From Maricaulis sp963975345 (GTDB taxonomy: Bacteria; Pseudomonadota; Alphaproteobacteria; Caulobacterales; Maricaulaceae): a stretch of DNA of 64,000 bases. Below the pieces are notes generated by a model that saw only the letters and a list, made by a program, of their open reading frames with translations, was not told the origin of the DNA and made no database searches. Every line of letters begins with the position of its first letter. Within the stretch, counting starts at the first letter, position 1. This document shows, one piece after another, positions 45,297 to 54,573 of this stretch. A program made the translations under genes and the position numbers. The stretch spans positions 62,001 through 126,000 of the forward strand of contig NZ_CAXBGE010000001.1 in assembly GCF_963975345.1 (NCBI RefSeq), written 5' to 3'.

Positions 45297-47015
45297 ATGA
45301 AACATCTCACACCGATCATCGCCGGTCTGGCGCTTTCTGCCTGTGCCCTGGATCCGTCCATCCTCCAGACGGACCCGGTCGCGCAGGCGGATACGCTTGC
45401 GCAGGCGAACACGGGGGCGGCGGTTGGTGTGGCGATGCCGCATATCGCGGCGGAGAATATCGAGGCGCATATCCGCTTTCTGGCGTCCGATGAACTGGCG
45501 GGGCGTGGCACCGGAACCGTGGGCTACGCGATCGCGGCCAATTATGTTGCGGCGCAGATGCGCCTGCTCGGGCTTGAGCCGGCCGGCGATGACGGCACTT
45601 ATTTTGCGGCCGTGCCGATGCAGCAAATCCAGGCCGATCGGGATTATGATCAATTCACCATGGACGGTGTCACCTATGACCAGGGCCATTCGGTCTATGT
45701 GCAATTAAATCCGGCATTGGCGGAATCGTCCGTCACGGGCGAGCCGGTCTTTGTCGGTTATGGCGTTTCGGCGCCGGCGCGGGGCCATGATGATTATGCC
45801 GGCCTCGATATCACCGGCAAGATCGTCGTCGTGGTTGACGGCATTCCTGACGGCCTGCCGAGCGAAGAGGCGGCGCATCACCGTTCGGTCAAACGCGATA
45901 CGGCGGCGGCGCATGGCGCGATCGGCATGATCTCGCTGAGTGACTGGAGTGATGAGGATGCGGCCGAATTCACCAATGGCCCGGCGGCGCTTCCGAGCAT
46001 TCGTCTGACATCGGCGACCGGCCCATCCAATTACGACCAACTGCGCGCTTCGGCGACGCTCGATGCCGAGCTCAGCGCGGCCCTGTTCGACGGCGCCGAG
46101 ATGAGCCTGGAAGAGGTGCGCGCCGCGATGAATGACGAGGCCGGTGCGCGCTATCCACATTTCGTCCTGCCGCACACGGTGACCATTCGCCAGCGCTCCA
46201 TCTCGCAACAATTCTCCGACCCCAATGTCGTGAGTATTTTGCGCGGCGCTGACCCGGAACTCGCCGCCCAAGTGGTGGTGTTGAGCGCGCATCTCGATCA
46301 TATCGGCACGGTTTCCGATCCGGGAAAGCCCGATCAGGGTTGCCGCGCCGATGAGAGCGGCGACGCGATCTGCAATGGCGCGCTCGACAACGCCGCCGGG
46401 GTAGCGGTCCTGCTTGAAACCGCGCGCAGCTTCGTCGAGCTCGGCACGCCGCGCCGTTCGGTCCTGTTCATCGCTTTGGCCGGTGAGGAGACAGGCCTGC
46501 TCGGCTCGGAACATTTCGCCCGCAATCCGACCATTCCCGCCGGTTCAATGATCGCCGACGTCAATCTCGACATGCCGGTGATCACCTATGAGTTTGGCGA
46601 TGTGCTGGCCTTTGGCGCCGAGCATTCCAATCTCGGCGCGATCACGACGCGCGCCGCCGCCCGGCTTGGCGTTGTCGTCAGCCCCGACCCGATCCCGCAA
46701 CAAAACCTGTTCGTGCGCTCGGACCATTACAGCTTTGTCCGCCAGGGCATTCCCGCGATCATGCTCTCGACCGGCTTCGCCTCACCCGATCCACGCTGGG
46801 ATGAGGGCCGCGGTCTGATGGGCTTCGTGCAAACCCATTATCACCAACCCTCCGACCAGCTCGATGGCGGCCTGAATGTCCTGTTCGACCAGGGCGCCAA
46901 ATTCGCCGACATCAACTATCTCATCGCCCGCGAAATCGCGGATTCCGACGAGGGTGTATCCTGGAATGAAGGTGATTTCTTTGGCGATCTGTTCGGTCGG
47001 GTAGCGGAGGAGTAA
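45297..47015 (+). CDS. M28 zinc aminopeptidase lipoprotein
   Basis: M28-family peptidase of 572 residues. Lipobox LSAC (Cys16) anchors it outside the cytoplasm. A PA-like insert (about 120-270) sits inside the peptidase domain. Zinc ligands can be placed in SAHLDHIGT, LDNAAGVAVLLE, GEETGLLGSEH, DVNLDMPV and DHYSFVRQGIP. It should remove N-terminal residues from peptides. A GAGGGAG site precedes the ATG. The 185 bp before it show no other feature. Confidence 0.94.
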   Translation: MKHLTPIIAGLALSACALDPSILQTDPVAQADTLAQANTGAAVGVAMPHIAAENIEAHIRFLASDELAGRGTGTVGYAIAANYVAAQMRLLGLEPAGDDGTYFAAVPMQQIQADRDYDQFTMDGVTYDQGHSVYVQLNPALAESSVTGEPVFVGYGVSAPARGHDDYAGLDITGKIVVVVDGIPDGLPSEEAAHHRSVKRDTAAAHGAIGMISLSDWSDEDAAEFTNGPAALPSIRLTSATGPSNYDQLRASATLDAELSAALFDGAEMSLEEVRAAMNDEAGARYPHFVLPHTVTIRQRSISQQFSDPNVVSILRGADPELAAQVVVLSAHLDHIGTVSDPGKPDQGCRADESGDAICNGALDNAAGVAVLLETARSFVELGTPRRSVLFIALAGEETGLLGSEHFARNPTIPAGSMIADVNLDMPVITYEFGDVLAFGAEHSNLGAITTRAAARLGVVVSPDPIPQQNLFVRSDHYSFVRQGIPAIMLSTGFASPDPRWDEGRGLMGFVQTHYHQPSDQLDGGLNVLFDQGAKFADINYLIAREIADSDEGVSWNEGDFFGDLFGRVAEE

Positions 47016-47116
47016 TCCGGCGCTGCGTTGTACTGACAGGCGTCGAGCCTGCCCCCGAGCTTCTATTACCTATGTCTCCGATCAGGACACAAGGAAAAGG
47101 AAGGAGTTTGGTTTGA

Positions 47117-47374
47117 GCTGCATCGACTATCTCCCTCCTCTTTCTTGCTGAAAAAGGTGGTGCGACAAGCGTCGAAACGGGTGACGGCCTCGCGGCGCCG
47201 ATTTTGGGCGACCGCCGCTCCCAACCGGTTGGCGCCCTGTCGTGGTGGAGTCAGTGGATCGTGTTCGATCTTTTGATCGGCGCCTCGATTTGTGCCGCGA
47301 TGGCCTTCATGGGCTGATTGTGTCGAGCTTGGTGCTGACCTGGATGCTCCGGACTCGGTTGAGTGCGTCTGACG
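47117..47374 (+). pseudogene. Decayed ABA4-like gene remnant
   Basis: Frame 47117-47317 reads through QPVGALSWWSQWIVFDLLIG, close to RPVGALTGWTHYLVFDLFIG of the intact gene at 44665, then hits a TGA. The homology appears to go on in the next frame (LIVSSLVLTWMLRTRL), implying a frameshift. No start codon or ribosome site remains. It fills most of the 463-bp stretch between the M28 gene and the chemoreceptor. Confidence 0.65.
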
Positions 47375-47408
47375 AAACGAGAAGCAAGTCTCGATAACCC
47401 TTAAGTAA

Positions 47409-47414
47409 TATAAT
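47409..47414 (+). promoter_or_regulatory. Possible -10 element for chemoreceptor gene
   Basis: A perfect TATAAT sits in an AT-rich stretch 65 bp before the chemoreceptor ATG. No good -35 box is visible at 16-18 bp, so this is a weak call. Confidence 0.35.
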
Positions 47415-47478
47415 ATGACCGTTAATATATTGCTAGGAGGCGTCCTTCATTTTGCACTAAATTTTAGGAAAGTGTCTC

Positions 47479-49446
47479 ATGTTCAAACTCAGCCTTCGCC
47501 AGAAAATGCTTGGTGCATTTCTATTGCTCGCCGCGATTTCGATCACAATTGGAATGTTCGGCTATTTCGGGACCCAGGCTCTGGGCAGTATATTCACCCA
47601 GTATCGCGGCGCTGCGCGAGAGAGCCTTGCGGTTAATGCGGTCAATGTCGATCTCGGCGCGGCCCGGCTGGAAGGGTTTCGCTGGCGCGCCAGCGGCGCT
47701 CCCGAGCGGGTAGCGAGTTTTGAGACGACGCTGGAGGGCCTGGTTGGCGCACTCGACACAGCCGGCCTGTCTGATGCGGGCGAGCAGGCCGTTCAATATC
47801 GTGATGCCTTCCGCGCGGCTGTGGAACAGCAGGACCTGCGTGAAGCGGCCGTGGCCGATTTCTCGGAGGCGGGACGCAATGTGCGCGAAGTGTTGAGCGA
47901 AGTGATCGCGTCAGCCTATCGTGATGGCGACGGCGAAGCAGCCTACTATGCCTCGATAGTGCAGGAAAAACTTCTGCTGGCGCGGCTCTATGCTGATCGT
48001 TTCCTGACCTCAAATACCGCCGAAGACTCTGACAGGGTTCGTAACGAGACCGAGGCCGTACGTCAGGCCTTCACCGATCTGGAAGGCCGGATCGAAAACC
48101 CTCAACGTCAGGCACTGTTACGACAGGCGGAGGCCTCTTTTGGGACGTTCAATGTGGGTTTCGACGCCGCAGTCCAAGCGATCTCAACGCGCAATTCCCA
48201 CCTTGCCGCAATGGATACGATTGGCCCCCAGATCGCAGCCGCCGCAGCCGCCAAGCGTGACCAGAGTGTTGCGACCCAGAATACACTCGGGCCTCAGGCC
48301 CAGGCGGATGTCGGGCGCACCGAGATGACGGTACTGGTTTCCGTTGGCGTTGGAGTGGTGCTGGCTGTCGTGCTGGGTCTGTTCTTCTCTGGCCAGATCA
48401 GCGGCGCGATCACACGAATCACCCGCGATATGCGTCGCCTCGCGGATGGCGACAACACTTTCGAAATCAATGGTGTCAAAGCCAGCGATGAAATCGGCGA
48501 CATGGCGCGGGCGTTGCAGGTCTTCCGGGACAACTCGATCGAGATGGACAGGGTGCGGGCAGAAAATGCCGAAGCCGAAGCCCGTACCGTTGAATCCCGA
48601 CGCGAAGCTACCCGGCAAATGGCTGACATGTTCGAGCAATCGGTCGGAACCGTCATCCAGGCCCTGGCCGATGCCTCGGCGGCGCTGCAGGGCAATGCCC
48701 GTGAGCTAAATGGCTCGGTCGAATCAACCGGTGCCCGCTCGACCTCGGTCGCCGCCGCCGCCGAACAGGCCAGTGCCGGCGTTGAGTCCATTGCCGCCGC
48801 TTCGGAAGAACTGACCGCCTCCATCCTGGAAGTCTCCTCGCAGGTCGCGGCTTCCGCCACCGCCGCGCGGTCCTCAAGCGATCACGCCAAGGTCAGTTCG
48901 GCCAATCTCGACAGCCTCACTGAGGCCGTCAACGGCGTCGACGAGATTGTGCGCGCCATCACCGGTGTCGCCGAGCAGACCAATCTGCTCGCCCTCAACG
49001 CCACCATTGAAGCTGCCCGGGCCGGCGATGCCGGCAAGGGTTTTGCCGTCGTGGCCAGTGAAGTGAAGGCCCTCGCCGAGCAGACGCAGCAGCTGACGGT
49101 GCAGATCGAAAGCCAGCTGCAGAAGATCGGCCAGTCGTCCAATGACGCCATCGCCTCGACGCGCGAAATCATTGGCCGCGTCGACGAGATTGACCGCACC
49201 ACGACGGCCCTGGCCGGCGCAGTCGAGGAACAGACCGCAGCGACGTCGGAAATCTCCGCCGCCGCCCAGCAGGCCGCCGCCGGCGCCCGCTCGGTGTCGG
49301 AAGACATTAGCGGCGTGCAGATATCGGTCTCCGAATCCGCCGCCGTCGCCGGAACCGTTGATGCCGCTGCTGCAGCGCTGCGGGATCATTCCGACAAGCT
49401 GCAGAGCGAAGTCAGGCAGTTTTTGGAAACGGTTCGCGCCGCCTGA
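47479..49446 (+). CDS. Methyl-accepting chemotaxis protein
   Basis: Transmembrane chemoreceptor, 655 residues. TM1 (about 11-32), an all-helical periplasmic domain of about 270 residues, TM2 (about 298-320), HAMP (about 321-375) and a cytoplasmic signalling hairpin whose tip is intact (EQTNLLALNATIEAARAG). The sensor domain carries DTIGPQIAA and NTLGPQAQA near its end, which suggests the helical bimodular (HBM) type. It feeds CheA/CheW, not encoded here. An AGGAAAG site precedes the ATG, and a terminator follows. The ligand is unknown. Confidence 0.94.
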   Translation: MFKLSLRQKMLGAFLLLAAISITIGMFGYFGTQALGSIFTQYRGAARESLAVNAVNVDLGAARLEGFRWRASGAPERVASFETTLEGLVGALDTAGLSDAGEQAVQYRDAFRAAVEQQDLREAAVADFSEAGRNVREVLSEVIASAYRDGDGEAAYYASIVQEKLLLARLYADRFLTSNTAEDSDRVRNETEAVRQAFTDLEGRIENPQRQALLRQAEASFGTFNVGFDAAVQAISTRNSHLAAMDTIGPQIAAAAAAKRDQSVATQNTLGPQAQADVGRTEMTVLVSVGVGVVLAVVLGLFFSGQISGAITRITRDMRRLADGDNTFEINGVKASDEIGDMARALQVFRDNSIEMDRVRAENAEAEARTVESRREATRQMADMFEQSVGTVIQALADASAALQGNARELNGSVESTGARSTSVAAAAEQASAGVESIAAASEELTASILEVSSQVAASATAARSSSDHAKVSSANLDSLTEAVNGVDEIVRAITGVAEQTNLLALNATIEAARAGDAGKGFAVVASEVKALAEQTQQLTVQIESQLQKIGQSSNDAIASTREIIGRVDEIDRTTTALAGAVEEQTAATSEISAAAQQAAAGARSVSEDISGVQISVSESAAVAGTVDAAAAALRDHSDKLQSEVRQFLETVRAA

Positions 49447-49471
49447 TTGGCTTCATGGCAATGCTGAAAAC

Positions 49472-49507
49472 GCCCCGGCCGCCTCGCGCGGACCGGGGCC
49501 TTTTTTT
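49472..49507 (+). terminator. Terminator after chemoreceptor gene
   Basis: GCCCCGG (49472-49478) pairs with CCGGGGC (49493-49499), followed by CTTTTTTT. It lies 25 bp past the stop. Confidence 0.9.
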
Positions 49508-49674
49508 GGGTCTGCTGCGCGGCGGCGCATGATCGCCACACCATTTCCCTGCAACCCGCCTTCCCCAGACCTGTTCCGGGGCTCACCACATCCCATCTCC
49601 CCCGCGCCGCTTGACGCCCACGCCCGCACAGCCTACCTCGGCGGCTTCGCAGTTCTTCACTGAAAGCCACCATC

Positions 49675-51258
49675 ATGACCGCGCAACTCGCCCTCAATGC
49701 CAAAGCCTGGCCGTTCGAACAGGCGCGTCTGCTTTTGAAGCGGATCGAGCAGGCCGGGCTGGGCAATAAACCGGTGGTGTTTGAGACCGGTTACGGGCCG
49801 TCGGGGCTGCCGCATATGGGGACGTTTGGCGAAGTGGTGCGCACGACGATGGTGCGGCATGCCTTCGAGGCGCTGACCGAGGGGAAGTATCAGACGCGGA
49901 TGATCTGTGTCTCCGACGATATGGACGGGATGCGCAAGATTCCCGACAATCTGCCCAATCAGGCGATGCTGGCGAATTATTTGCAAATGCCGCTGACCGT
50001 GGTGCCCGATCCGTTCGGCACGCATGACAGCTATGGCGCCCACATGAATGCGCGCCTGCGGGCCTTCCTCGACAGTTTTGGCTTTGATTACGAGTTTGAG
50101 TCGGCGACGGCGCTCTACAAATCTGGCGTTTATGACGCGATCCTGATCCGGGCGCTGGAGCGTTATGACGACATCATGAAAGTGATGCTGCCAACGCTGG
50201 GGGCTGATCGCCAGGCGACGTATTCGCCGTTTTTGCCGATCTCGCCGAAATCCGGCCGCGTGCTCTATGTGCCGATGAAATCGATCGACGCCAAGGCCGG
50301 CACGATCACCTTCGATGATGAGGACGGAACCGAGACGACCCTGCCGGTCACCGGCGGTCAGGTGAAGCTGCAATGGAAGCCCGATTTCGGGATGCGCTGG
50401 GCCGCGCTCGGGGTTGATTTCGAGATGTTCGGCAAGGATCACCAGACCAATGCGCCGATCTATTCGCGCATCTGCCGTATCCTGGGCGCCGAGCCGCCGA
50501 CGCAATTTGTCTACGAGCTGTTTCTCGACCAGCAGGGCGAGAAGATCTCCAAGTCGAAGGGCAATGGGCTCTCCGTCGAGGAGTGGCTGAAATATGCGCC
50601 GCAAGAGAGCCTGACCTATTATAATTTCGTCAAACCGAAGACGGCCAAGCGCCTGTTTTTTGACGTCATTCCCAAGGCGGTCGATGAGTATATGCAGCAT
50701 TTGGCGGCCTATCCGGGCCAGACGCCGGCGCAGCAGATGGAAAACCCTGTCTGGCATATCCATAACGGCAATCCGCCAACCGATAGCCTGCCGATCAGCT
50801 TTGCCCTGATGCTCAATCTGGCGTCGGCCGGCAGTGCGCATAATACCGATGTGATGTGGGGCTTTATCGGCCGCTATTGCGACGGTGCCTCGCCGCAGAC
50901 CCATCCGATGATGGACCAGCTGGCCGGCTATGCGGTGAAGTATTTCCAGGACTTCGTCGAGCCGAACAAATCCTTCCGCGCCGCCGATGATCGCGAACGC
51001 GCGGCGATGCTGGATCTGATCGCGCGGCTCGAAGTGCTGGGCGCCGATTGCCGCGATCCGGATATGATCCAGAACGAGGTCTATGCAGCGGGCAAGGCGG
51101 CAGAGTTCGACAATCTGCGCGATTGGTTCAGGGCGCTGTATGAGGTTCTGCTGGGCCAGTCACAGGGGCCGCGTTTCGGCTCCTTCGTGGCAATTTACGG
51201 TATTGACGAAACCATCGCCCTGATCCGCAAGGCACTGACGGGCGAATTGCTTGGTTAG
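49675..51258 (+). CDS. lysS: Lysyl-tRNA synthetase, class I
   Basis: Class I LysRS (archaeal type, usual in alphaproteobacteria), 527 residues. The HIGH-equivalent PSGLPHMG is at 42-49 and the KMSKS-equivalent KISKS at 290-294. It charges tRNA-Lys in the cytoplasm. A Rossmann catalytic domain is followed by an anticodon-binding helical domain. No strong ribosome site precedes the ATG at 49675. Downstream is a possibly structured intergenic element. Confidence 0.96.
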   Translation: MTAQLALNAKAWPFEQARLLLKRIEQAGLGNKPVVFETGYGPSGLPHMGTFGEVVRTTMVRHAFEALTEGKYQTRMICVSDDMDGMRKIPDNLPNQAMLANYLQMPLTVVPDPFGTHDSYGAHMNARLRAFLDSFGFDYEFESATALYKSGVYDAILIRALERYDDIMKVMLPTLGADRQATYSPFLPISPKSGRVLYVPMKSIDAKAGTITFDDEDGTETTLPVTGGQVKLQWKPDFGMRWAALGVDFEMFGKDHQTNAPIYSRICRILGAEPPTQFVYELFLDQQGEKISKSKGNGLSVEEWLKYAPQESLTYYNFVKPKTAKRLFFDVIPKAVDEYMQHLAAYPGQTPAQQMENPVWHIHNGNPPTDSLPISFALMLNLASAGSAHNTDVMWGFIGRYCDGASPQTHPMMDQLAGYAVKYFQDFVEPNKSFRAADDRERAAMLDLIARLEVLGADCRDPDMIQNEVYAAGKAAEFDNLRDWFRALYEVLLGQSQGPRFGSFVAIYGIDETIALIRKALTGELLG

Positions 51259-51284
51259 GGTCTCGCCCGTCAGCGTGAGTTGCA

Positions 51285-51417
51285 GTGTCTGGATGAAAAG
51301 CTCCGGGGGGGCGAGGCCTTTCATCCCGCCGACTGGGCGGCGTGAGACACGGAGCGCCAGGGCCGCGCAGATCCGTGGGGAACGCAGCCGTCCGGGGGGA
51401 TTTGGCGTCCGTGTCTC
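51285..51417 (+). other. Possible structured intergenic element
   Basis: In the 344-bp gap after lysS, GAGACACGGA (51344-51353) pairs with TCCGTGTCTC (51408-51417), extended by CGCCA/TGGCG with one bulge. GTGTCT at 51285 can pair with the same AGACAC, so two folds exclude each other. GGATGAAA and TTTCATCC form another stem between them. No known RNA family was recognised. Confidence 0.4.
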
Positions 51418-51530
51418 CCTCCATCAACGCGCGGAACTTGAAAACCTGTCGCAGTGGGCTGAAGTTTTTCCGCGATGCGGCGGGGCGGCGCGCCGCTTGT
51501 CGTTACACGTGAGATAAATGTACATAATTA

Positions 51531-51559
51531 TTGACATAAGGTCTGGTTTTTCCTACATC
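51531..51559 (+). promoter_or_regulatory. Promoter of second membrane/XRE pair
   Basis: TTGACA (51531-51536) and TACATC (51554-51559) with a 17-bp spacer form a good sigma70-type promoter, about 40 bp before the membrane gene. Confidence 0.7.
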
Positions 51560-51602
51560 GTGTTTGTACAAAATATTTAACACGAAGTTGGGAGTTTTTG
51601 AC

Positions 51603-52055
51603 ATGGCATTTCGGGAACAAGGCGCATGGGTCACGTTGTTGGCGATGATCGCAGTTTATGGCTGGTATTTCCTCGACCTGATGGGCGCGGTGAACAGCCA
51701 GCCGGTCGCCGAGATCGATTATCAGGCGCGGCTCTACATCATGGTCGGCGTGCTGGTGGCGTTGATCATTGTCGGTCAGGTCGGGATTGGCATTTATGCC
51801 GCGAGTTCGGTCGAAAAAGGTCTGGAGCTGGCCGATGATATCGCTAGCGAGGCCGATGAGCGCGACAAAGCGATCTCCACACGCGGCGATGCGCTGGGCG
51901 GCTATGTCGTCGCGATTGGCGCTGTGGCGGCGATGTTTGAAGTGATGGCCGGCTGGCAGGGCTTCTGGGTCGCGCACACCTTGCTGGTGGCACTGGTCCT
52001 GTCGGAAATGGCCAAGTCGGTCTGGATGTTGATTGCCTATCGCCGGGGGTTCTGA
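51603..52055 (+). CDS. Four-TM membrane protein paired with XRE regulator
   Basis: A 150-residue integral membrane protein with four hydrophobic segments (about 8-28, 42-66, 98-119, 123-145). The loop between segments 2 and 3 is acidic and contains ADERDKAISTRGDAL, matching the DERxxxIxxxA pattern of DUF2178-like partners of small HTH proteins. The ATG at 51603 follows GGGAG; an upstream frame start at 51564 is rejected because it would lie right at the transcription start. The XRE gene begins two bases after its stop. Function unknown. Confidence 0.8.
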   Translation: MAFREQGAWVTLLAMIAVYGWYFLDLMGAVNSQPVAEIDYQARLYIMVGVLVALIIVGQVGIGIYAASSVEKGLELADDIASEADERDKAISTRGDALGGYVVAIGAVAAMFEVMAGWQGFWVAHTLLVALVLSEMAKSVWMLIAYRRGF

Positions 52056-52057
52056 AC

Positions 52058-52276
52058 ATGGTCAAACCAACCCGGATCACCAATGCCATCCGGCAATTAC
52101 GCTTTGCCGCCGATGAGATGACCCAGGCCGAGCTGGCGCGGCGTGTCGGTGTGACGCGTCAGACTATTCTCGCCATCGAGCAGGGCAAGTATTCACCCTC
52201 GCTTGAGGTCGCTTTCAGGATAGCGGCGACGTTCAAAGTGCCGCTGGAACAGGTGTTTCAATATCCCAACGTCTGA
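52058..52276 (+). CDS. Small XRE/Cro-type HTH regulator
   Basis: A 72-residue HTH protein (MTQAELARRVGVTRQTILAI at about 21-40, then EQGKYSPSLEVAFRIAA), ending in FKVPLEQVFQY as in the YozG-like group and much like the regulator at 40085. It probably controls its own promoter together with the membrane partner. Its last 19 bases overlap the end of the convergent P450 gene. Confidence 0.9.
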   Translation: MVKPTRITNAIRQLRFAADEMTQAELARRVGVTRQTILAIEQGKYSPSLEVAFRIAATFKVPLEQVFQYPNV

Positions 52277-53652
52277 CGCCGGGTGACGCGCATCGGGACT
52301 TCTGTATCGGGCTGCAGCGTGATGCGCATTACCGGGACAGGGTGGCGCTCGCTGGCGAAGTCGAAGCGCAGCTTGCCCAGCAGGCAGGCGAGTACGATCA
52401 CCATTTCCATCATCGCGAAACGGGCGCCGATACACACCCGTGGACCGAGGCCGAACGGCAGCCAGGCGTGGCGCGGGATGGCCTCGGCCGCCGCGCCGAA
52501 AAAGCGTTCCGGCTGGAAGCTGTCGGGCTGCGGCCAGAAATCGCGCTGGCGGTGCAACAGCCAGGTCGAGACCAGCACATCGGTATTGGGCGCCACCGGC
52601 AGACCGGCAACGGTGTCGGCGGCGATCGAGGTGCGGGCCAGGATCGGGGCCGAGGGGTAGAGGCGCAGGCTCTCCTTGATGACTGCCGTCGTCCAGGGCA
52701 GGGCGTCCATCCAGTTGGCCGGATCGGCGGTGTCGAGCGGTGCGGCATCGATTTCCGCTTCGAGGCGGTGCAATACATCGGGCGATTGAGATAGCAGATA
52801 CAGCGTCCAGGCCAGCGAGCGGGCCGTGGTCTCGTGGCCGGCGGCAAGGAAGGTGAGGAGATTGTCGACAATGGCGGTCTCGTCGAGCCCGGCGCCGAGC
52901 AGGAGATCGAGAAAGTCCGGCGTGCGGCCAGCGGTTTCGGCATCGGGCTGGGCCCGGCGCACCGCGGCGACATGGGCGACTTGGCGGCGCAGATCGGCGA
53001 TCACATGCCGCGCCGCGCCATGGCCAACACGCGGGAGCCAGCCGGGCAAATGCATCAGATCAAACGGGTGCGGGATGCCGGTGATCTCGATCAGGCGGCA
53101 AATGCCAGCGCTGAAGCGCGCCTTGTCTAGCGCCTCATCGCCGGAGAACAGCGTCTCGATCAACACATCCAGCGTCAGATCGACCATCGCATCGGAAAGC
53201 GAGATCGTGCGGCCATCTACGGCGAGGAAAGCCTCGGCGGCCTCGTCGCAAACGCTGCGGATTTTGGGCGCGAAACTATTGACCGTGCGCGGGGTGAAGA
53301 CTGGAGCGACGGCGTGACGGGCGGTCTTCCAGACCTCGCCCTCTGCTGTCAGCAACCCATCGCGCAAGAAGGGCTTCAACACCGCCTGGCGCACGGGATT
53401 CATGCGGTAATTGGCGGCATTGGTGACAAAGCAGTGATGGATGGCGGCGGGATCATTGATCAACAGGCTGTCGCGGCCGAGGAAGCGGAAGGGCGCGATC
53501 AGAAACTCGAAATGATGCTCGCCCCAGATCTCGAGCGGATTGCGATTCATCGCCCGAAAATAGGTCCAATAGTCTGACACGGTCAGCCGGCCGACTTGGC
53601 TATAGCGGGCATAGGGCGGTTTGGGCGGTTGGAAGGCCTTGTCGCTGATCAC
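52258..53652 (-). CDS. Cytochrome P450
   Basis: P450 monooxygenase of 464 residues. The I-helix oxygen motif is AGHETT, the K-helix ExxR lies in KESLRLYPSAP, and the heme ligand is Cys407 in PFGLGPRVCIG. There is no N-terminal anchor, so it is soluble. The sequence resembles the CYP102/CYP4-like branch with long substrate pockets, but the substrate is unknown. GTG at 53652 follows GGAG at good spacing; TTG at 53667 is an alternative. No ferredoxin or reductase gene is adjacent. Confidence 0.93.
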   Translation of the reverse strand: MISDKAFQPPKPPYARYSQVGRLTVSDYWTYFRAMNRNPLEIWGEHHFEFLIAPFRFLGRDSLLINDPAAIHHCFVTNAANYRMNPVRQAVLKPFLRDGLLTAEGEVWKTARHAVAPVFTPRTVNSFAPKIRSVCDEAAEAFLAVDGRTISLSDAMVDLTLDVLIETLFSGDEALDKARFSAGICRLIEITGIPHPFDLMHLPGWLPRVGHGAARHVIADLRRQVAHVAAVRRAQPDAETAGRTPDFLDLLLGAGLDETAIVDNLLTFLAAGHETTARSLAWTLYLLSQSPDVLHRLEAEIDAAPLDTADPANWMDALPWTTAVIKESLRLYPSAPILARTSIAADTVAGLPVAPNTDVLVSTWLLHRQRDFWPQPDSFQPERFFGAAAEAIPRHAWLPFGLGPRVCIGARFAMMEMVIVLACLLGKLRFDFASERHPVPVMRITLQPDTEVPMRVTRRQTLGY

Positions 53653-53812
53653 GTCTTCACTCCGCAACGGCCCCAGCCATGGTGCGGACTCTGCGCGTCA
53701 TTGGCGCTCTGGCCAATGCGCAAATGGTCGCGGCATGGCGGCGCGGCCTGCGCGCGGGCCGGGGGGCAAACTCCCGCTTCATTCCGTCATGCAACTGATC
53801 TACATTGCGCGA

Positions 53813-54571
53813 ATGCGAATCCTCACCCTGCTTGCCCTCGTCCTTCTTACCGCCCCGGCCCAGGCCGATATGGACCGGGCGCGACAGGCCTTTGCCAGTG
53901 GTCACTGGCAGGAGGCCGCGAGCCAGGCGGAACAGGCTGGCGGTGCGGAGGGGTATGCCTATGCGGCCCGCGCGCTGGTGGCGCAGTTGATGCTCGAACC
54001 GGACAATCCCGACCGCCGCGCGCTGACGCGCGATGCGCTTGATCTGGCTGAGGCTGCCTACCGCGCCGATAATGAGAGCGCCGAGGCGCGACTGCGACTG
54101 GCGATCTCGCTGGGCTATCAGGGCCGCTATACCAGCACGATGCGAGCCCTGTTCCTGCGCGTGCCACAACGCGGGCGCGCACTGCTGGAATCCGTCGTGA
54201 TGGAGGATCCGGGCAATGTCTGGGCGCTCGGCACGCTGGGGGCTTGGAATCTCGAAGTGGCGCGGCGCGGCGGCACGCGCGGCATGGAGATGCTCGGCGC
54301 CTCGGTCGAAGCCGGCACCGGGTTTTACAGCCAGGCCATCGCACTTGATCCCGGCAATCCAGCGCTACGCTATTTTCTCGCGCTCGGCCTGATCGCGCTG
54401 GACGATCCGGACCGGACGTTGATGGCGTGGCAACAGCTCGATATCGCGCTCGGGCTGGAACCGCGCGATGCTTTCGAAGCCGGGTTGCTGGCCGAGGCGG
54501 TGCAATTGGAAGGCCTCAGCGGTGATCGCCATGCGGCCACGGCCTGGGCCGTCGCGCAGATGACGCAATAG
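53813..54571 (+). CDS. Exported TPR-like helical protein
   Basis: A 252-residue protein with a signal peptide (MRILTLLALVLLTAPAQA) followed by helical pairs reminiscent of tetratricopeptide repeats (ASGHWQEAASQAEQAGG; AIALDPGNPALRYFLALGL; LDIALGLEPRDAFEAGLLAE). It is probably periplasmic and used for protein contacts. The ATG at 53813 is chosen for the signal peptide; ATG 53789 would add eight residues. It is divergent from the P450 gene. No catalytic motif. Confidence 0.8.
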   Translation: MRILTLLALVLLTAPAQADMDRARQAFASGHWQEAASQAEQAGGAEGYAYAARALVAQLMLEPDNPDRRALTRDALDLAEAAYRADNESAEARLRLAISLGYQGRYTSTMRALFLRVPQRGRALLESVVMEDPGNVWALGTLGAWNLEVARRGGTRGMEMLGASVEAGTGFYSQAIALDPGNPALRYFLALGLIALDDPDRTLMAWQQLDIALGLEPRDAFEAGLLAEAVQLEGLSGDRHAATAWAVAQMTQ

Positions 54572-54573
54572 GC

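Noticed and set aside
51259..51530. Gap after lysS considered as a cobalamin riboswitch or SRP RNA
   Set aside because: The CCCGCCGACTG and GGGGAACGCAGCC strings look superficially similar, but the B12 box and the conserved SRP apical loop are absent.
53621..53812. N-terminal extension of the exported helical-repeat protein
   Set aside because: The added 64 residues overlap the P450 start and would hide a clean signal peptide.
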